Origin: Kitasatospora paranensis
Lineage (GTDB): Bacteria > Actinomycetota > Actinomycetes > Streptomycetales > Streptomycetaceae
Length of the DNA: 64,000 bases
Direction of reading: 5' to 3'
NCBI RefSeq assembly: GCF_039544005.1
Contig: NZ_BAABKV010000001.1
Span: 1,550,001-1,614,000, forward strand
Shown here: positions 13,297-24,054 of the stretch, one piece after another
Layout: each line of letters begins with the position of its first letter
How positions within the stretch are numbered: position 1 is the first letter of the stretch
The notes under the pieces: generated by a model
The model's input: the letters and a program-made list of their open reading frames with translations, nothing else
Databases searched by the model: none
What the model was told of the DNA's origin: nothing
Program-made: the position numbers and the translations under genes

Positions 13297-13958
13297 GGAT
13301 CCGGCCGTCCGGCCGGGACGGGCACCGGCTCGGTTCCGCCCTGGTCCAGCCGGAACGGCGGGTAGGAGTCCGTCATCAGCGCCGCGTACGCGGCCACCCG
13401 CAGCACCCAGCGGTTGAGGCCGACCAGCAGGTCGAAGATCCCGGCCGGGTAGCGGGCGGTGGCGGCGAGGGCGACACCGGCGAACAGCGCGAGCAGTCCG
13501 ATCAGGCCGCCGCCGCCCCAGCCCTCGCGGGCACTGCCGACGAAGATCGCCACCACCAGGTAGTGCGGCAGCACCAGCAGCCACCACTTCACCAGCACCA
13601 GGCCGCGCGAGAGTTCGCCCGGTGGGGCGATGTCCAGCCGGGCCGGGTACTCGGGGTGCTCCCCGAAACCGAACGGCGGGTACCGGTCGGTGCCGAGCGC
13701 TCCGTACGAGTAGAACGCCACCCGCCACGACCAGCGCAGGACACCGAGGTTGAAGTCGAAGATCCCCCGCGGATAGCGCCCGGTGAAAAGGATCGCGAAG
13801 AACGCGACCACGGTCAGCAGGAAGAACGCCACCCAGAGGAACGCCAGGACGATCCAGTGCGGGATGACCAGGATCCACTTCACCAGCCAGAGCCAGCGGG
13901 AGAGCGGGGTGTCGAGTTCGGCCTCCACCCGTACCGGCGACGAATCGGTGACGGTCAC
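13293..13958 (-). CDS. DUF4389 membrane protein
   Basis: GTG at 13958 after GGAGGTGAT. The 221-residue protein contains two copies of the DUF4389 unit: an amphipathic/membrane segment WLVKWILVIPHWIVLAFLWV followed by FTGRYPRGIFDFNLGVLRW, then VLVKWWLLVLPHYLVVAIFV followed by ATARYPAGIFDLLVGLNRW. Between them is SYGALGTDRYPPFGFGEHPEYP. The family is of unknown function and common in actinomycetes. It is the first gene of an operon with the downstream ATPase (GTGA overlap at 13293-13296), which suggests a role linked to that pump. A DevR-like box lies 118 bases upstream. Confidence 0.8.
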   Translation of the reverse strand: MTVTDSSPVRVEAELDTPLSRWLWLVKWILVIPHWIVLAFLWVAFFLLTVVAFFAILFTGRYPRGIFDFNLGVLRWSWRVAFYSYGALGTDRYPPFGFGEHPEYPARLDIAPPGELSRGLVLVKWWLLVLPHYLVVAIFVGSAREGWGGGGLIGLLALFAGVALAATARYPAGIFDLLVGLNRWVLRVAAYAALMTDSYPPFRLDQGGTEPVPVPAGRPDP

Positions 13959-14075
13959 GGCGATCACCTCCAGGACGACATGCCGGGGCGGCGCACCCAC
14001 CCGGCAGGTGCGCGGACACCTCCACCCTGCCCCGACGGCCGGTCCACCCGCCAGGACGGCACGGGCACCTCTACG

Positions 14076-14089
14076 GGGCCGGACGGCCC
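14076..14089. promoter_or_regulatory. Candidate DevR/OsdR box
   Basis: GGGCCGGACGGCCC, with both outer half-sites intact, lies between the divergent DUF4389 gene (start 13958) and a USP gene (start 14173). Confidence 0.5.
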
Positions 14090-14172
14090 TGCCCGGCGCG
14101 GGACCGGCCGGGCATGGTGGAGGGACAGCGGCAGCATGCCGTGCCGTTCCCCCGTCCGGATCGAGGTCTCCG

Positions 14173-14616
14173 ATGGCCGCGTCACTTCCTGCCGAGCGGC
14201 GGATCGTGGTCGGCGTCGACGGGTCCGCCTCGTCCGTGTGCGCGCTCCGCTGGGCCGCCGGCCAGGCTGCCGCGACCGGTGCCGTCGTCGAGGCCGTGAT
14301 CTGCTGGGGCTTCCCGTGGGTGCATGGGCTGACGCCTGCGTCCGTGGACCGGGAACTCGGTTCAGTGGCCCGGCAGATGCTCGCGGATGCGGTCGCCGAC
14401 GCTGCCGGGGGCAGGTGTCACCAGGTGATCCGTCAGATCGTCGAGTCGGGCGACCCCTCGGAGATCCTGCCGCGGCGGGCCCGCGGGGCGGACCTGCTGG
14501 TCGTCGGCAACCGCGGCCGCAGTGGCGTCGCCGCGACCCTGCTCGGTTCCGTGAGCCGGCACTGCACCGAGCACGCACCGTGCACGGTCGTCGTGGTCCG
14601 GGCGCCGACGGCGTAG
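14173..14616 (+). CDS. Universal stress protein, single domain
   Basis: ATG at 14173. The 147-residue protein begins RRIVVGVDGSASSVCALRWA and ends ADLLVVGNRGRSGVAATLLGSVSRHCTEHAPCTVVVVRAP, with the complete ATP-binding motif of the UspA family. It stands alone on the plus strand, divergent from the DUF4389-ATPase operon and sharing a DevR-like box with it. It is the last gene of the left stress block; the next gene belongs to the catabolic block. Confidence 0.87.
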   Translation: MAASLPAERRIVVGVDGSASSVCALRWAAGQAAATGAVVEAVICWGFPWVHGLTPASVDRELGSVARQMLADAVADAAGGRCHQVIRQIVESGDPSEILPRRARGADLLVVGNRGRSGVAATLLGSVSRHCTEHAPCTVVVVRAPTA

Positions 14617-14716
14617 GGCCGCACGACCGGAGCGGACGGGGGTGGCCGGCCCCGCGCCGGGGACCGCCTGCCGGACACCGGCCCGCCCGGTGTCCGCGGG
14701 ACGGCGGGCGCCCGGG

Positions 14717-16100
14717 TCAGCCCCGCACCGAGGCGTGTGCCCTTGCACGGCCGGGGCGGGAGGTCGGAGCCACGGTGGCGAGGTTGCGGCCCCTGGTCTC
14801 CTCGGCCGCGAGCAGCGCGACGGTGGTGACGACCGCGGCGGCGCTCAGGTAGACCGAGATCGGCGTGGAACTGCCGTAGGACTTGAGCAGGGCGACAGCG
14901 ATCAGCGGCGCCGGGGCGCCGGCCACGAGGGAGGCGAACTGCGCGCCGACGGAGGCTCCGGAATAGCGCATGCGGGTGCCGAACAGCTCCGAGACGAAGG
15001 CCGCCTGGGGGGCGTACATGGCGGCGTGGAGGGCGAGGCCGACGGTGACGGCGAGGAGGATCATCGGGTACCGCCCGGTGTCCACGAGGGAGAAGAACGG
15101 CCATGCCCAGATCCCCATCCCTATCGCGCCGGTCAGATAGACGGGCTTGCGGCCGACCCGGTCGGAGAGTGCTCCGAACACCGGGATGAGGGCGAACTCG
15201 ACGGCTGCGGCGATCAGCACCGCGTTCAGGGCGGTCTGCTCCCTGAGCCCGACCACCGTGACGCAGTACGTGATGACGAACGTCCCGACCACGTAGAAAG
15301 AGATGTTCTCCGCGATCCGCACGCCCATGGCGACCAGGACGTCGCGCCAGTGGTGGCGCAGGACGGAGAGCACAGGCGCGGTCTCCTTCGTCCCCTGGGC
15401 CTCCCGGGCCTCGGCCTCCGCGAGGGCCCGCTGGAAGACGGGCGACTCCTCGATCGAGATGCGCATCCACACCCCGGTGGTGAGCAGGGTGAAAGAGGCG
15501 AGGAAGGGGATGCGCCAGCCGAAGGCGAGGACGCCGTCCGGGCCCCAGGCGCTGGTGAGCACGGTCAGCGCGCCGGCGGCAAGGACGAAGCCGAGTGCCG
15601 CACCCCCTGGGGCCAGGAAGCCCGGTAGCCACGGCGCTCGGCATCGCCGCGCTCGGAGATCAACAGCACCGCGCCGCCCCACTCGCCGCCGAGGGCGAAC
15701 CCCTGGACGACCCGGAGCGAGGTGAGCAGGATCGGGGCGGCGACGCCGATGGAGCCGTACGTGGGCACGCACCCGATGAGCGTGGTGGCGGCACCCATCA
15801 TCACCAGACTGATGATCAGCAGCTTCTTGCGGCCGACGCGGTCACCGAAGTGACCGAAGACGAGGGCTCCGATCGGACGGGCGGCGAAGCCGATCGCATA
15901 GGTGAGAAACGAGAGCAGGGTGCCCGTCAGGGGTCGGACTTCGGGAAGAAGAGCGGGCCGAAGACCGTCGCGGAAGCCAGGGTGTAGAGGAAGAAGTCGT
16001 ACCACTCGATCGTGGTACCGATGAGGCTCGCACCGATGATCCCGGCCAGGCGTTCGGGTCTGTGGTCAAGGGCCGTGGTGCGCGGCGGTGCTGAGGGCAT
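14717..16100 (-). CDS. MHS-family metabolite:H+ symporter (major facilitator), two frameshifts
   Basis: ATG at 16100. The protein starts [20 protein letters not shown] and has the MHS signature [12 protein letters not shown], the loop [14 protein letters not shown] between helices 2 and 3, [11 protein letters not shown] in the second half, and 12 predicted helices. Two single-base losses break it: in the G4 run 15930-15933 ([11 protein letters not shown]) and in the C5 run 15603-15607 (SWPQG/GAALG). It is a paralogue of the transporter at 24055-25454, with long identical stretches. MHS proteins import organic acids such as ketoglutarate, shikimate, citrate or proline; the substrate is unknown here. 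Confidence 0.82.
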
Positions 16101-16442
16101 GAGGGGTCACCATCCGGGAGTCGGTCTGACGAGGAGGCCGTGGACGGCGCCGGTCGGCCCGTACACGGGGCCGGCGCCGGAACGGTGGCGCGGCGCGCGG
16201 GAGGCCGGGGTACGGCCCGGCCGCTCGGGCTCGTCGGCCGGATCCCGCACCGGGCGGCCGAACCGTCCGAGGCGGGGACAGGCTATGCGGCCGCAGCGGC
16301 TCGCCCCAGATGGTGCAGGGCCACACCGCGGAGGTCCGCAGTGGTGCCCGCAGACACCGGCACCTGTCGGGGAGCCCGACGGGCCGGCTCCGCCCGGCGG
16401 GGATACCGAACGGTTCGGGACGGGATTGGCTATCCTGCGGGG
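16101..16442. other. Intergenic region upstream of a TetR gene
   Basis: 342 bases between divergent transporter and TetR genes. No gene is supported. At its right end it holds the operator at 16403-16418 and a possible -10 element, TATCCT at 16431-16436, so close to the ATG at 16443 that the TetR mRNA may be nearly leaderless. Confidence 0.5.
16403..16418. promoter_or_regulatory. Putative TetR operator, copy 1
   Basis: ATACCGAACGGTTCGG contains the palindrome CCGAAC-G-GTTCGG. The same sequence with two changes recurs upstream of the oxidoreductase gene (17862-17878, opposite strand), which points to one regulator acting at both promoters. It overlaps the likely TetR promoter. Confidence 0.55.
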
Positions 16443-17033
16443 ATGGGCGAGAGCAGGAGCGCAGGGCGGCCGCGGTCGGCGGACAAGGAGGCCGCGATCC
16501 TGCGGGCGGCACTGGAGCTGCTGACGTCCCAGGGCTTCGTCCGGATGACGCTGGACCAGGTGGCCGCGGCCGCCGGGGTCAGCAAGTCCACCATCCATCT
16601 CCGGTGGAAGAGCAAGGGGAACCTGGTCACGGCGGCCTTGGAGGCCGTCCGTATGGCGGAGGCCCCGCCGGCCACAGGGGACACCCGGACGGACCTGGTG
16701 GCCGTCCTGGAGGACTTCGCGGCGACGGTGCAGCGGGTCCGGGGCATGGCGCTGATCGGGACGTGCCTCGCCGAGGAGACCCACACGCCGGAACTCATCG
16801 CCCTGCTGCGCGAACGGACGGTCCTCCCCCGCCGTGCCCTGCTGGGTGAACTGCTGGAACGGGCCCGCGACCGCGGCGAGATCCGCACCGACGCCGACCT
16901 GGAGGAGGCGGTCTCGGCTCTCCTCGGACCCTTCTACGCCGACTACATGGCCGGTCGCGGGGGTCGGCCGGCGTGGGCCGAAGGCGCGGTGGACCTCGTC
17001 CTGGCGGGCCTCCGGCCCCCAGCGGCCGGCTGA
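16443..17033 (+). CDS. TetR-family transcriptional regulator
   Basis: ATG at 16443. The 196-residue protein has an N-terminal helix-turn-helix, MTLDQVAAAAGVSKSTIHLRW, preceded by EAAILRAALELLTSQGF, the standard TetR helix 1. The C-terminal ligand domain contains MALIGTCLAEETHTPELIALL. It converges with the F420-dependent-type oxidoreductase at 17105-17802. Near-identical palindromes precede both genes, so the protein probably represses itself and that oxidoreductase and is released by an unknown ligand. Confidence 0.85.
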   Translation: MGESRSAGRPRSADKEAAILRAALELLTSQGFVRMTLDQVAAAAGVSKSTIHLRWKSKGNLVTAALEAVRMAEAPPATGDTRTDLVAVLEDFAATVQRVRGMALIGTCLAEETHTPELIALLRERTVLPRRALLGELLERARDRGEIRTDADLEEAVSALLGPFYADYMAGRGGRPAWAEGAVDLVLAGLRPPAAG

Positions 17034-17058
17034 GCCGACCCGCGTCCGGCGGCGCGGG

Positions 17059-17090
17059 CCGGCCCGTGCACGGATCCGCACACGGGCCGG
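17059..17090. terminator. Hairpin between convergent genes
   Basis: CCGGCCCGTG pairs with CACGGGCCGG across a 12-base loop. It lies 26 bases after the TetR stop and 15 bases before the stop of the convergent gene, the position of a shared terminator; there is no T-tract, as is usual in streptomycetes. Confidence 0.55.
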
Positions 17091-17104
17091 GTGCCGGCCG
17101 GGTG

Positions 17105-17802
17105 TCAGGACGCGGCGCGGGCGCCCTGGATGTGGAAGTTGAAGTCGGCGTGACCGAGGGCACCCCACAGGCGCAGCCAGATGGGCAGCAGCATCTCGGT
17201 GCCGCGGGCCGTGGTGATGTCGCCGAGGTCCAGGACGGCGGCGGCGGGCCAGCCGAAGGAGACCAGGAGTTCGGTGGCGGCCTTCTTCGCGTCGGCGTCG
17301 TCGCCGGAGACGAAGACGTGGTGCTCCCCGCGACCCGGGCCGGGTCGACCATGACCGCGCTGTTCATCGTGTTGAGGGTCTTGACGACCTTGACGCCGGG
17401 GAAGGCGCGCTGGATCTGCTCGCCCAGGCTGTCGGTGTTGACCGGGTTCAGCGACGGGGGCATGCCCTGGGAGAAGTCGAGCGGGTTGGCGATGTCCAGC
17501 AGCAGCTTGCCGTCGAGATTCTCCGCACCCGCGCGAGCGAGCACGTCCAGGGCCGCGGCACCGGAGGTGGCGTTGACGACGGCGTCGGCGGAGGCGGTGG
17601 CGTCGGCGAAGGTCTCCAGGCGCACCTCGGGGTGGTCCTGGTGCCAGTGGGCGAAGGGCGGGGTGCCCATGGCGTCGGCCTCGGAGCGGGCGAGGGTGGC
17701 CTGCGGGTCGCGGGTGCCGATGGCGACCTCGTGGCCGACGGAGGCGAGCTTGGCGGCGATGGTCCGGCCGACGACGCCGGTGCCGAGGACTGCGTACTGC
17801 AT
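17105..17802 (-). CDS. NADPH-dependent F420 reductase-like oxidoreductase, one frameshift
   Basis: ATG at 17802. The Rossmann start [20 protein letters not shown] and [11 protein letters not shown] fit the NADP-binding family that includes F420:NADP oxidoreductase (Fno). The frame breaks after VDPARVAG at the C4 run 17326-17329; one added base gives [21 protein letters not shown] and the family ending [19 protein letters not shown]. The repaired length is about 232 residues. Such proteins are often called NAD(P)-binding domain or Fno-like and are commonly controlled by an adjacent TetR protein, as here. Whether F420 is the true partner is not shown by sequence. Confidence 0.78.
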
Positions 17803-17861
17803 GGGGGTCCTTCCGGAGGGGACGCGACGACGCAGGTGGCCGGCGCCTCCCATAAATCTAA

Positions 17862-17878
17862 ACCGAGTCGTTCGGTAT
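17862..17878. promoter_or_regulatory. Putative TetR operator, copy 2
   Basis: On the minus strand this reads ATACCGAACGACTCGGT, matching the operator at 16403-16418 at 14 of 16 positions and with an inverted repeat ACCGA-N5-TCGGT. It is 60 bases upstream of the oxidoreductase start, in promoter position, within a locally AT-richer stretch. Confidence 0.55.
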
Positions 17879-17936
17879 TGCAATGTTGCTGCGCCGCCAC
17901 CGGGGAGCGCCCGGCCGGCGGGCGCTCCCGGAGCAG

Positions 17937-19421
17937 TCAGCGGCGCCCGTCCCAGAGGGCGCGCTGGTCGGATCGCGGGTCCACGAGGACCTCGGAGACG
18001 GCGTCGAAGCGCATGGTGGTGCGCCGCCGGGTCTCGTACCCGGGCCAGCCGGGCGAGCCGGAGGTGGCGAACGCGATCCAGGCGGCGTGCATGGTGTCGG
18101 CGAGCCCCTGCGGGGGTTCGGCACCGATCAGGCCCGCAAAGGCCGGGTCGTCCAGATTGTCGAAGACGAAGGGCAGTTCGGCGGCATGGCAGGCCCCGAG
18201 GCGCCCCTCGAAGGTGGGTGGCTGCCAGCCGAACTCGTACAGGTGGGTGCTGCCGGAGCAGGCCGCGCGGGCCTCGGCGAGCCGGACGGCGGGAATCCGG
18301 TAGAACCAGTCGGTGGCGATCTCGGCGAGCAGCTCGCCGGGGGTCGCATCCGGGCGCTGGGCGCGGTAGACGGCGAGGTCGGCGTCGGAGTCGAGCCCGT
18401 AGCGCGCGGCGGCGCCGCGCAGGGCGGCCTCGGTCACCGATCCGGCCACGCCGGTCGGCACGAGGAAGAGCCGGAACTCGTCGCTGTTCGTGCCGATCAG
18501 GAGGTCCACGTCTCCTCCCGCACCCGCCGCGATCCGTTCGAGGGGAGGCGCGGGGAGCACGTCGACGACGGGTTCGAAGGGCATGAGGTTGAGGGCGGCC
18601 TCGCCCCACCGCTCCGGGGCGGGATCCGCGGAGATCTCGGCGCGCAGCCGCTGCTGGGCCGCGGCGAGCACGTCGAGCGGGACGGCGGCGACGGCCCGAT
18701 GGCTCGGCTCGACGCCGAGCAGGTCGGCGAGACGGCCGCCGATCAGCCGGGCACTCGCCGGGCCGAGGGTGTGGTGGGCGGCGCCGCTCTGCAGGATGGC
18801 GCGGCGGAAGAGCCCCGCGGCGCCCGGCACGGCCAGGAGGGTGCCGATGCTCATGGCACCGGCGGACTCGCCGAAGACGGTGACGTTGGACGCGTCGCCG
18901 CCGAAGGAGCCGATGTTCTCCTGCACCCAGGCGAGGGCGGCGATCTGGTCCAGCAGGCCCCGGTTGGCGGCGGCACCGTCGCCGAGATGGAGGAAACCGT
19001 CGGCGCCCAGACGGTAGTTGACGGTCACACAGACAACGCCGTCACGGGCGAAGCGCGTGCCGTCGTATCCGGGCACCGAGCCGGACCCGTTGGCGAATGC
19101 CCCGCCGTGGAGCCAGACCATCACCGGCAGCGAGCCGCCCGGGTCGGGGGTCCAGACGTTCAGATTGAGGCAGTCCTCACCGGGGATGTCCACCTCGGGG
19201 ATCAGCCGGTCGAAGGGTGCGGCGTACGGGGCCTTGGGTGCGGTCGGGCCGTAGGACAGGGCGTCGCGGACCCCGTGCCACGGCTCGACCGGGCGGGGCG
19301 GCCGGAACCGGTGCGGACCGAAGGGCGGCGCCGCGTAGGGGATGCCCTTGAAGGCGAGGATCCCGCCTTCCGTGACGGCACCCCGCAGGGCGCCGTTCCG
19401 CGTGGTGACGAGCGACTGCAT
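17937..19421 (-). CDS. Type-B carboxylesterase
   Basis: ATG at 19421. The 494-residue alpha/beta-hydrolase has the carboxylesterase type-B signatures EDCLNLNVWTP and the nucleophile elbow VTVFGESAGAMSIGTLLAV, with the oxyanion-hole motif WLHGGAF. The acid is probably the Glu of GTNSDEFRLF and the catalytic His lies in GACHAAELPFVFDN. No signal peptide is visible, so it is cytosolic. It follows the TetR gene at 19521-20174 on the same strand by 99 bases and should share its control, opposite the acyl-CoA synthetase: hydrolysis of an ester followed by CoA activation of the released acid is a reasonable inference. Confidence 0.88.
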   Translation of the reverse strand: MQSLVTTRNGALRGAVTEGGILAFKGIPYAAPPFGPHRFRPPRPVEPWHGVRDALSYGPTAPKAPYAAPFDRLIPEVDIPGEDCLNLNVWTPDPGGSLPVMVWLHGGAFANGSGSVPGYDGTRFARDGVVCVTVNYRLGADGFLHLGDGAAANRGLLDQIAALAWVQENIGSFGGDASNVTVFGESAGAMSIGTLLAVPGAAGLFRRAILQSGAAHHTLGPASARLIGGRLADLLGVEPSHRAVAAVPLDVLAAAQQRLRAEISADPAPERWGEAALNLMPFEPVVDVLPAPPLERIAAGAGGDVDLLIGTNSDEFRLFLVPTGVAGSVTEAALRGAAARYGLDSDADLAVYRAQRPDATPGELLAEIATDWFYRIPAVRLAEARAACSGSTHLYEFGWQPPTFEGRLGACHAAELPFVFDNLDDPAFAGLIGAEPPQGLADTMHAAWIAFATSGSPGWPGYETRRRTTMRFDAVSEVLVDPRSDQRALWDGRR

Positions 19422-19520
19422 GAGCGTGGATCTCCCTGTCTGACAACACGGGCAGGGCCCGTCGAGAGTGAGGGCGGGGACATGTCGTCCCCGGCAGGAC
19501 GCCCGCGGCTCCGCGCGCAG

Positions 19521-20174
19521 CTACCGCGCGGCGGCGCCGGCGATGCGCAGGGCCAGGCAGGCATACGTCTCGGCGATCTGCTCGCCGCCGTAGGGCTGGT
19601 CGGGACCGAACCACTGGGCGACGTGCATGCCCATCGCGCCGATGGCGGTGGCGGCGAGCACGAGATCGGGAACGGCGAACTCGCCGTCCTTGACGCCGCG
19701 GGCGAGGACGTCGAGGAGCATCCGGCGGCAGGCCGCCCGGAGTTCGAGCGCGGGCGCGGCGTGTTCGGGCGAGAGGGCGTGCAGTTCGCTGTTGGTGACG
19801 ACGGCCAGCAGCGGGTAGTCGACGTGGACCCCGACGTGGGCGCGGACCAGCGCGGCCAGTTGTGCGGCCGCACCGTCGGCGTCCGGCACCGCCCCGACCG
19901 CGGCGGCGAGCCGGTCGTGCAGCTCGCGGTGGCCGACCTGGACGAGTTCCGCCAGCACCTGCTCCTTGGACTGGTAGTGCGCGTAGAGCGTGGCGGAATT
20001 GATCCCGACCCGGTCCGCGATGCGGCGGATCGAAGTCCCGTAGAAACCGAGTTCGGCATAGAGCGCCAAGGCGGCTTCGAGGATCCTGCCACGGGTGCCG
20101 GCGGGAGTCACGCCGTCCGGCAGTGCGACTGCCACGGCCGCGACCCGGCGCGGCTCCCAGTCGGGGACGTCCAT
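19521..20174 (-). CDS. TetR-family transcriptional regulator
   Basis: ATG at 20174 after GAGAGGC. The 217-residue protein has helix 1 RGRILEAALALYAELGFYGT and the helix-turn-helix IRRIADRVGINSATLYAHY, then a ligand domain with GAMGMHVAQWFGPDQPYGGEQI. The C-terminal organisation matches TetR proteins controlling acyl-CoA or ester metabolism. It is divergent from an acyl-CoA synthetase gene; the 173-base gap holds two identical 16-base palindromes, so it should repress both directions, including the esterase downstream of itself. Confidence 0.86.
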   Translation of the reverse strand: MDVPDWEPRRVAAVAVALPDGVTPAGTRGRILEAALALYAELGFYGTSIRRIADRVGINSATLYAHYQSKEQVLAELVQVGHRELHDRLAAAVGAVPDADGAAAQLAALVRAHVGVHVDYPLLAVVTNSELHALSPEHAAPALELRAACRRMLLDVLARGVKDGEFAVPDLVLAATAIGAMGMHVAQWFGPDQPYGGEQIAETYACLALRIAGAAAR

Positions 20175-20205
20175 CTGCCTCTCCTCGCACCCAGAACGCA
20201 AAACC

Positions 20206-20221
20206 AACCGATCGATTGGTT
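20206..20221. promoter_or_regulatory. TetR operator O1 with overlapping -35 element
   Basis: AACCGATCGATTGGTT is a near-perfect palindrome 32 bases from the TetR start. The right end overlaps a consensus -35, TTGACA at 20220-20225, reading rightwards, so binding here should block transcription of the acyl-CoA synthetase gene. Confidence 0.7.
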
Positions 20222-20270
20222 GACACGGTAGCGCAGAGGGCCCGATGGTATCTCGCAACACCACGGAAAC

Positions 20271-20286
20271 AACCGATCGATTGGTT
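20271..20286. promoter_or_regulatory. TetR operator O2
   Basis: The same 16 bases as O1, repeated 65 bases downstream, between the presumed promoter and the GTG at 20348. Exact repetition of a 16-base palindrome in one divergent promoter region is strong evidence for a real binding site. Confidence 0.7.
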
Positions 20287-20347
20287 GGTTGTGCCGGGCT
20301 CCGCGGGCAGCCGCTCCGAGACCCGGAGGACCGAAGGAGCCCCCGAC

Positions 20348-21851
<1,504 letters not shown>

Positions 21852-21970
21852 CGGCACACCCGCCGCTCCGCCCGCGGCGGACCGGTCCGGTGCCCCCACG
21901 CACCGGACGGCCGCGGGCCCGAGGCACGTCGCCACCCCAGCACCGTCGACCGGTCTCCCCGGCCGGTCGC

Positions 21971-21987
21971 CTCCCCCACCCAGGAGT
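21971..21987 (+). repeat. 17-base leader element shared with the second PHB depolymerase gene
   Basis: CTCCCCCACCCAGGAGT occurs here, 8 bases before the ATG at 21995, and again at 35109-35125 before the other PHB depolymerase. It includes the ribosome site AGGAG, and its ends (ACTCCC/GGGAGT-like) could form a small hairpin that hides it. Confidence 0.5.
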
Positions 21988-21994
21988 GCGTCCC

Positions 21995-23011
21995 ATGATG
22001 TTCCGCTCCCTCCGCCGCGCCGCCCGTGCCGCAGCCGCCCTCGGCGCCTGCGCGGCCCTCACGACGGTCGGCCCGGCCTCCCCCGCCCAGGCGTCCACCC
22101 CGCCCCTGCCGCACCTCGCCATCACCGGCTCGTACGTCACCGGCGTCTCCTCCGGCGGCTTCATGGCCAGCCAGCTCCAGGTCGCCTACTCCGGCACCTT
22201 CCAGGGAGCCGGCGTCATCGCCGCGGGCCCCTACGACTGCGGCCAGGGCAACGTCATCGGCTTCGAGGCCTGCGACCTCGGCATCGGCCTGCCCGTCCTG
22301 GAGCAACAGGCCGTCACCTGGGCCGCCCAGGGTCGGATCGACCCGGTCTCCAACCTCACCGGCAAGCCCGTGTACACCTACCACGGCACCCTCGACCCGG
22401 TGGTCAACGCCGCGCTCTCCGATGCCGGGGTCGCCTTCTACCAGCACTTCGGCGCGCGGACGAGCTACCACAACTGGGACCCGGCCGGGCACTCCTGGGT
22501 CACCCCGTACGGACCCGTGGCCTGCTCGTTCACCTCGGCCCCGTTCATGAACAACTGCTTCGACGACCCCGAGCGCGAGATGCTCACCGCGTGGCTCGGC
22601 CGCGTCAACGCCCCCAACACGCAAGTGCCGAAGGGCACCCTGACGCACTTCGACCAGAACGCCTACGTCCCCGGCGGCTTCGGACCGGTCTATGCGATGG
22701 ACACCACCGGCCAGGTCTACGTGCCGCCCTCCTGCGCCGCCGGACAGCCCTGCAAGCTCGTGGTCGCCCTCCACGGCTGCCTGTCCGGCCAGTACCTCCT
22801 CGGTGACGAGTTCGCCGAATGGGGCAACCTCGACACGTACGCCGACACCAACAACCTCGTCGTCCTCTACCCCGAGGCCATCGCCACCGCCCTGCCCGTC
22901 AACCCCCAGGGCTGCTGGGACTGGTTCGGCTACAACGGCCCCGACTTCGCGGTCAGGAGTGCGCCCCAGATGACGGCCGTCACGAACATGGTCCACGCCC
23001 TCGGCGGCTGA
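21995..23011 (+). CDS. Extracellular poly(3-hydroxybutyrate) depolymerase, type-2 catalytic domain
   Basis: ATG at 21995 after AGGAG. A signal peptide (MMFRSLRRAARAAAALGACA...PAQAS) precedes a 338-residue mature-type protein. The lipase box GVSSGGFMA lies near the N-terminus, and the oxyanion-hole segment VVALHGCLSGQY comes late, an order typical of the circularly permuted type-2 catalytic domain of PHB depolymerases. HSWVTPYG and CWDWFGYNG also match the family. No linker or binding domain follows, so it may act on short or amorphous polymer. It starts a plus-strand group with 3-hydroxybutyrate dehydrogenase and a transporter. Confidence 0.82.
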   Translation: MMFRSLRRAARAAAALGACAALTTVGPASPAQASTPPLPHLAITGSYVTGVSSGGFMASQLQVAYSGTFQGAGVIAAGPYDCGQGNVIGFEACDLGIGLPVLEQQAVTWAAQGRIDPVSNLTGKPVYTYHGTLDPVVNAALSDAGVAFYQHFGARTSYHNWDPAGHSWVTPYGPVACSFTSAPFMNNCFDDPEREMLTAWLGRVNAPNTQVPKGTLTHFDQNAYVPGGFGPVYAMDTTGQVYVPPSCAAGQPCKLVVALHGCLSGQYLLGDEFAEWGNLDTYADTNNLVVLYPEAIATALPVNPQGCWDWFGYNGPDFAVRSAPQMTAVTNMVHALGG

Positions 23012-23121
23012 GCCGACCCGTCGGCCGGCGGCGGAATGGGCCGCAGCACCATGCGCGGCGCGGGCACTGTGGCCGCACGGCACATGGGAGCCGCACCGCA
23101 TCCTCTCTACGGTGACCCGAC

Positions 23122-23930
23122 ATGGACAGCACCCACACCGCCGGTCTCCGCGCCGGCAACGCCGTCGACGGGCACACGGCCGCCGCTCCCTTCCTGGCCG
23201 GCCGCACCGCGCTGATCACCGGGGCGGCCAGCGGCATCGGCCGCTCCTGCGCCGTCGCCTTCGCCGCAGCGGGCGCCCGGGTCTACGTCGTGGACCGGGC
23301 GGCGGACGCGGCCAAGGCCGTGGCCGAGGAGGTCGGCGGGACGGCCTTGGCCGTCGACCTCTCCGACCCGGTCGCCGTGGACGGGCTGCCCGAGGACGCC
23401 GACATCGTGGTCAACAACGCCGGCCTGCAGCACGTCGCCCCGATCCACGACTTCCCGCCCGAGCGCTTCCAGCTCATCCAGCGGGTGATGGTCGAAGCCC
23501 CTTCCGGATCATCCGCCGCACCCTGCCCCACATGTACGAGCGGGAGTGGGGACGGATCATCAACATCTCCTCGGTGCACGGCCTGCGGGCCAGCCCCTTC
23601 AAGTCCGCGTACGTCGCCGCCAAGCACGCCCTGGAAGGACTGAGCAAGGTGGCGGCGCTCGAAGGGGCCCCGCACGGTGTCACCAGCAACTGCATCAACC
23701 CCGGTTACGTCCGTACGCCGCTGGTCGAGGACCAGATCGCCGCACAGGCCCGAGCCCACGGCATCCCCGTCCAGGACGTGGTGGAGCAGGTGATGCTCGA
23801 ACGCTCCGCGATCAAGCGGCTGATCGAACCCGACGAGGTGGCACAGGCCGCGCTGTGGCTCTGCTCCGCGCACAGCGGCTACATCACCGGCACCTCCCTG
23901 CCGCTGGACGGCGGCTGGACAGCCCACTGA
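23122..23930 (+). CDS. 3-hydroxybutyrate dehydrogenase (SDR family), one frameshift
   Basis: ATG at 23122. The NAD-binding motif LITGAASGIGRS, NNAG, the catalytic Ser in NISSVHGLRASPFKSAY and YVAAK with the catalytic Tyr and Lys identify a classical short-chain dehydrogenase; the SVHGLRASPFKSAYVAAKH stretch and the ending GTSLPLDGGWTAH are specific to 3-hydroxybutyrate dehydrogenases. The frame breaks after QRVMVEAP at the C4 run 23498-23501 and resumes as FRIIRRTLPHMYE. It oxidises 3-hydroxybutyrate, the product of PHB depolymerase, to acetoacetate with NAD+. It lies between the depolymerase and the MHS transporter. Confidence 0.85.
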
Positions 23931-24054
23931 CGGCCCCCGCCGTCCCTCCGAACCCCGCCGGGCGGCCTCAACCCCCGCCCGGCGGCCGTCCCCCGAGCCG
24001 CACACACCCACCGTGCGTGCGCCGTCCCCTCCCTCCCCCGAAATCGGTGACACC

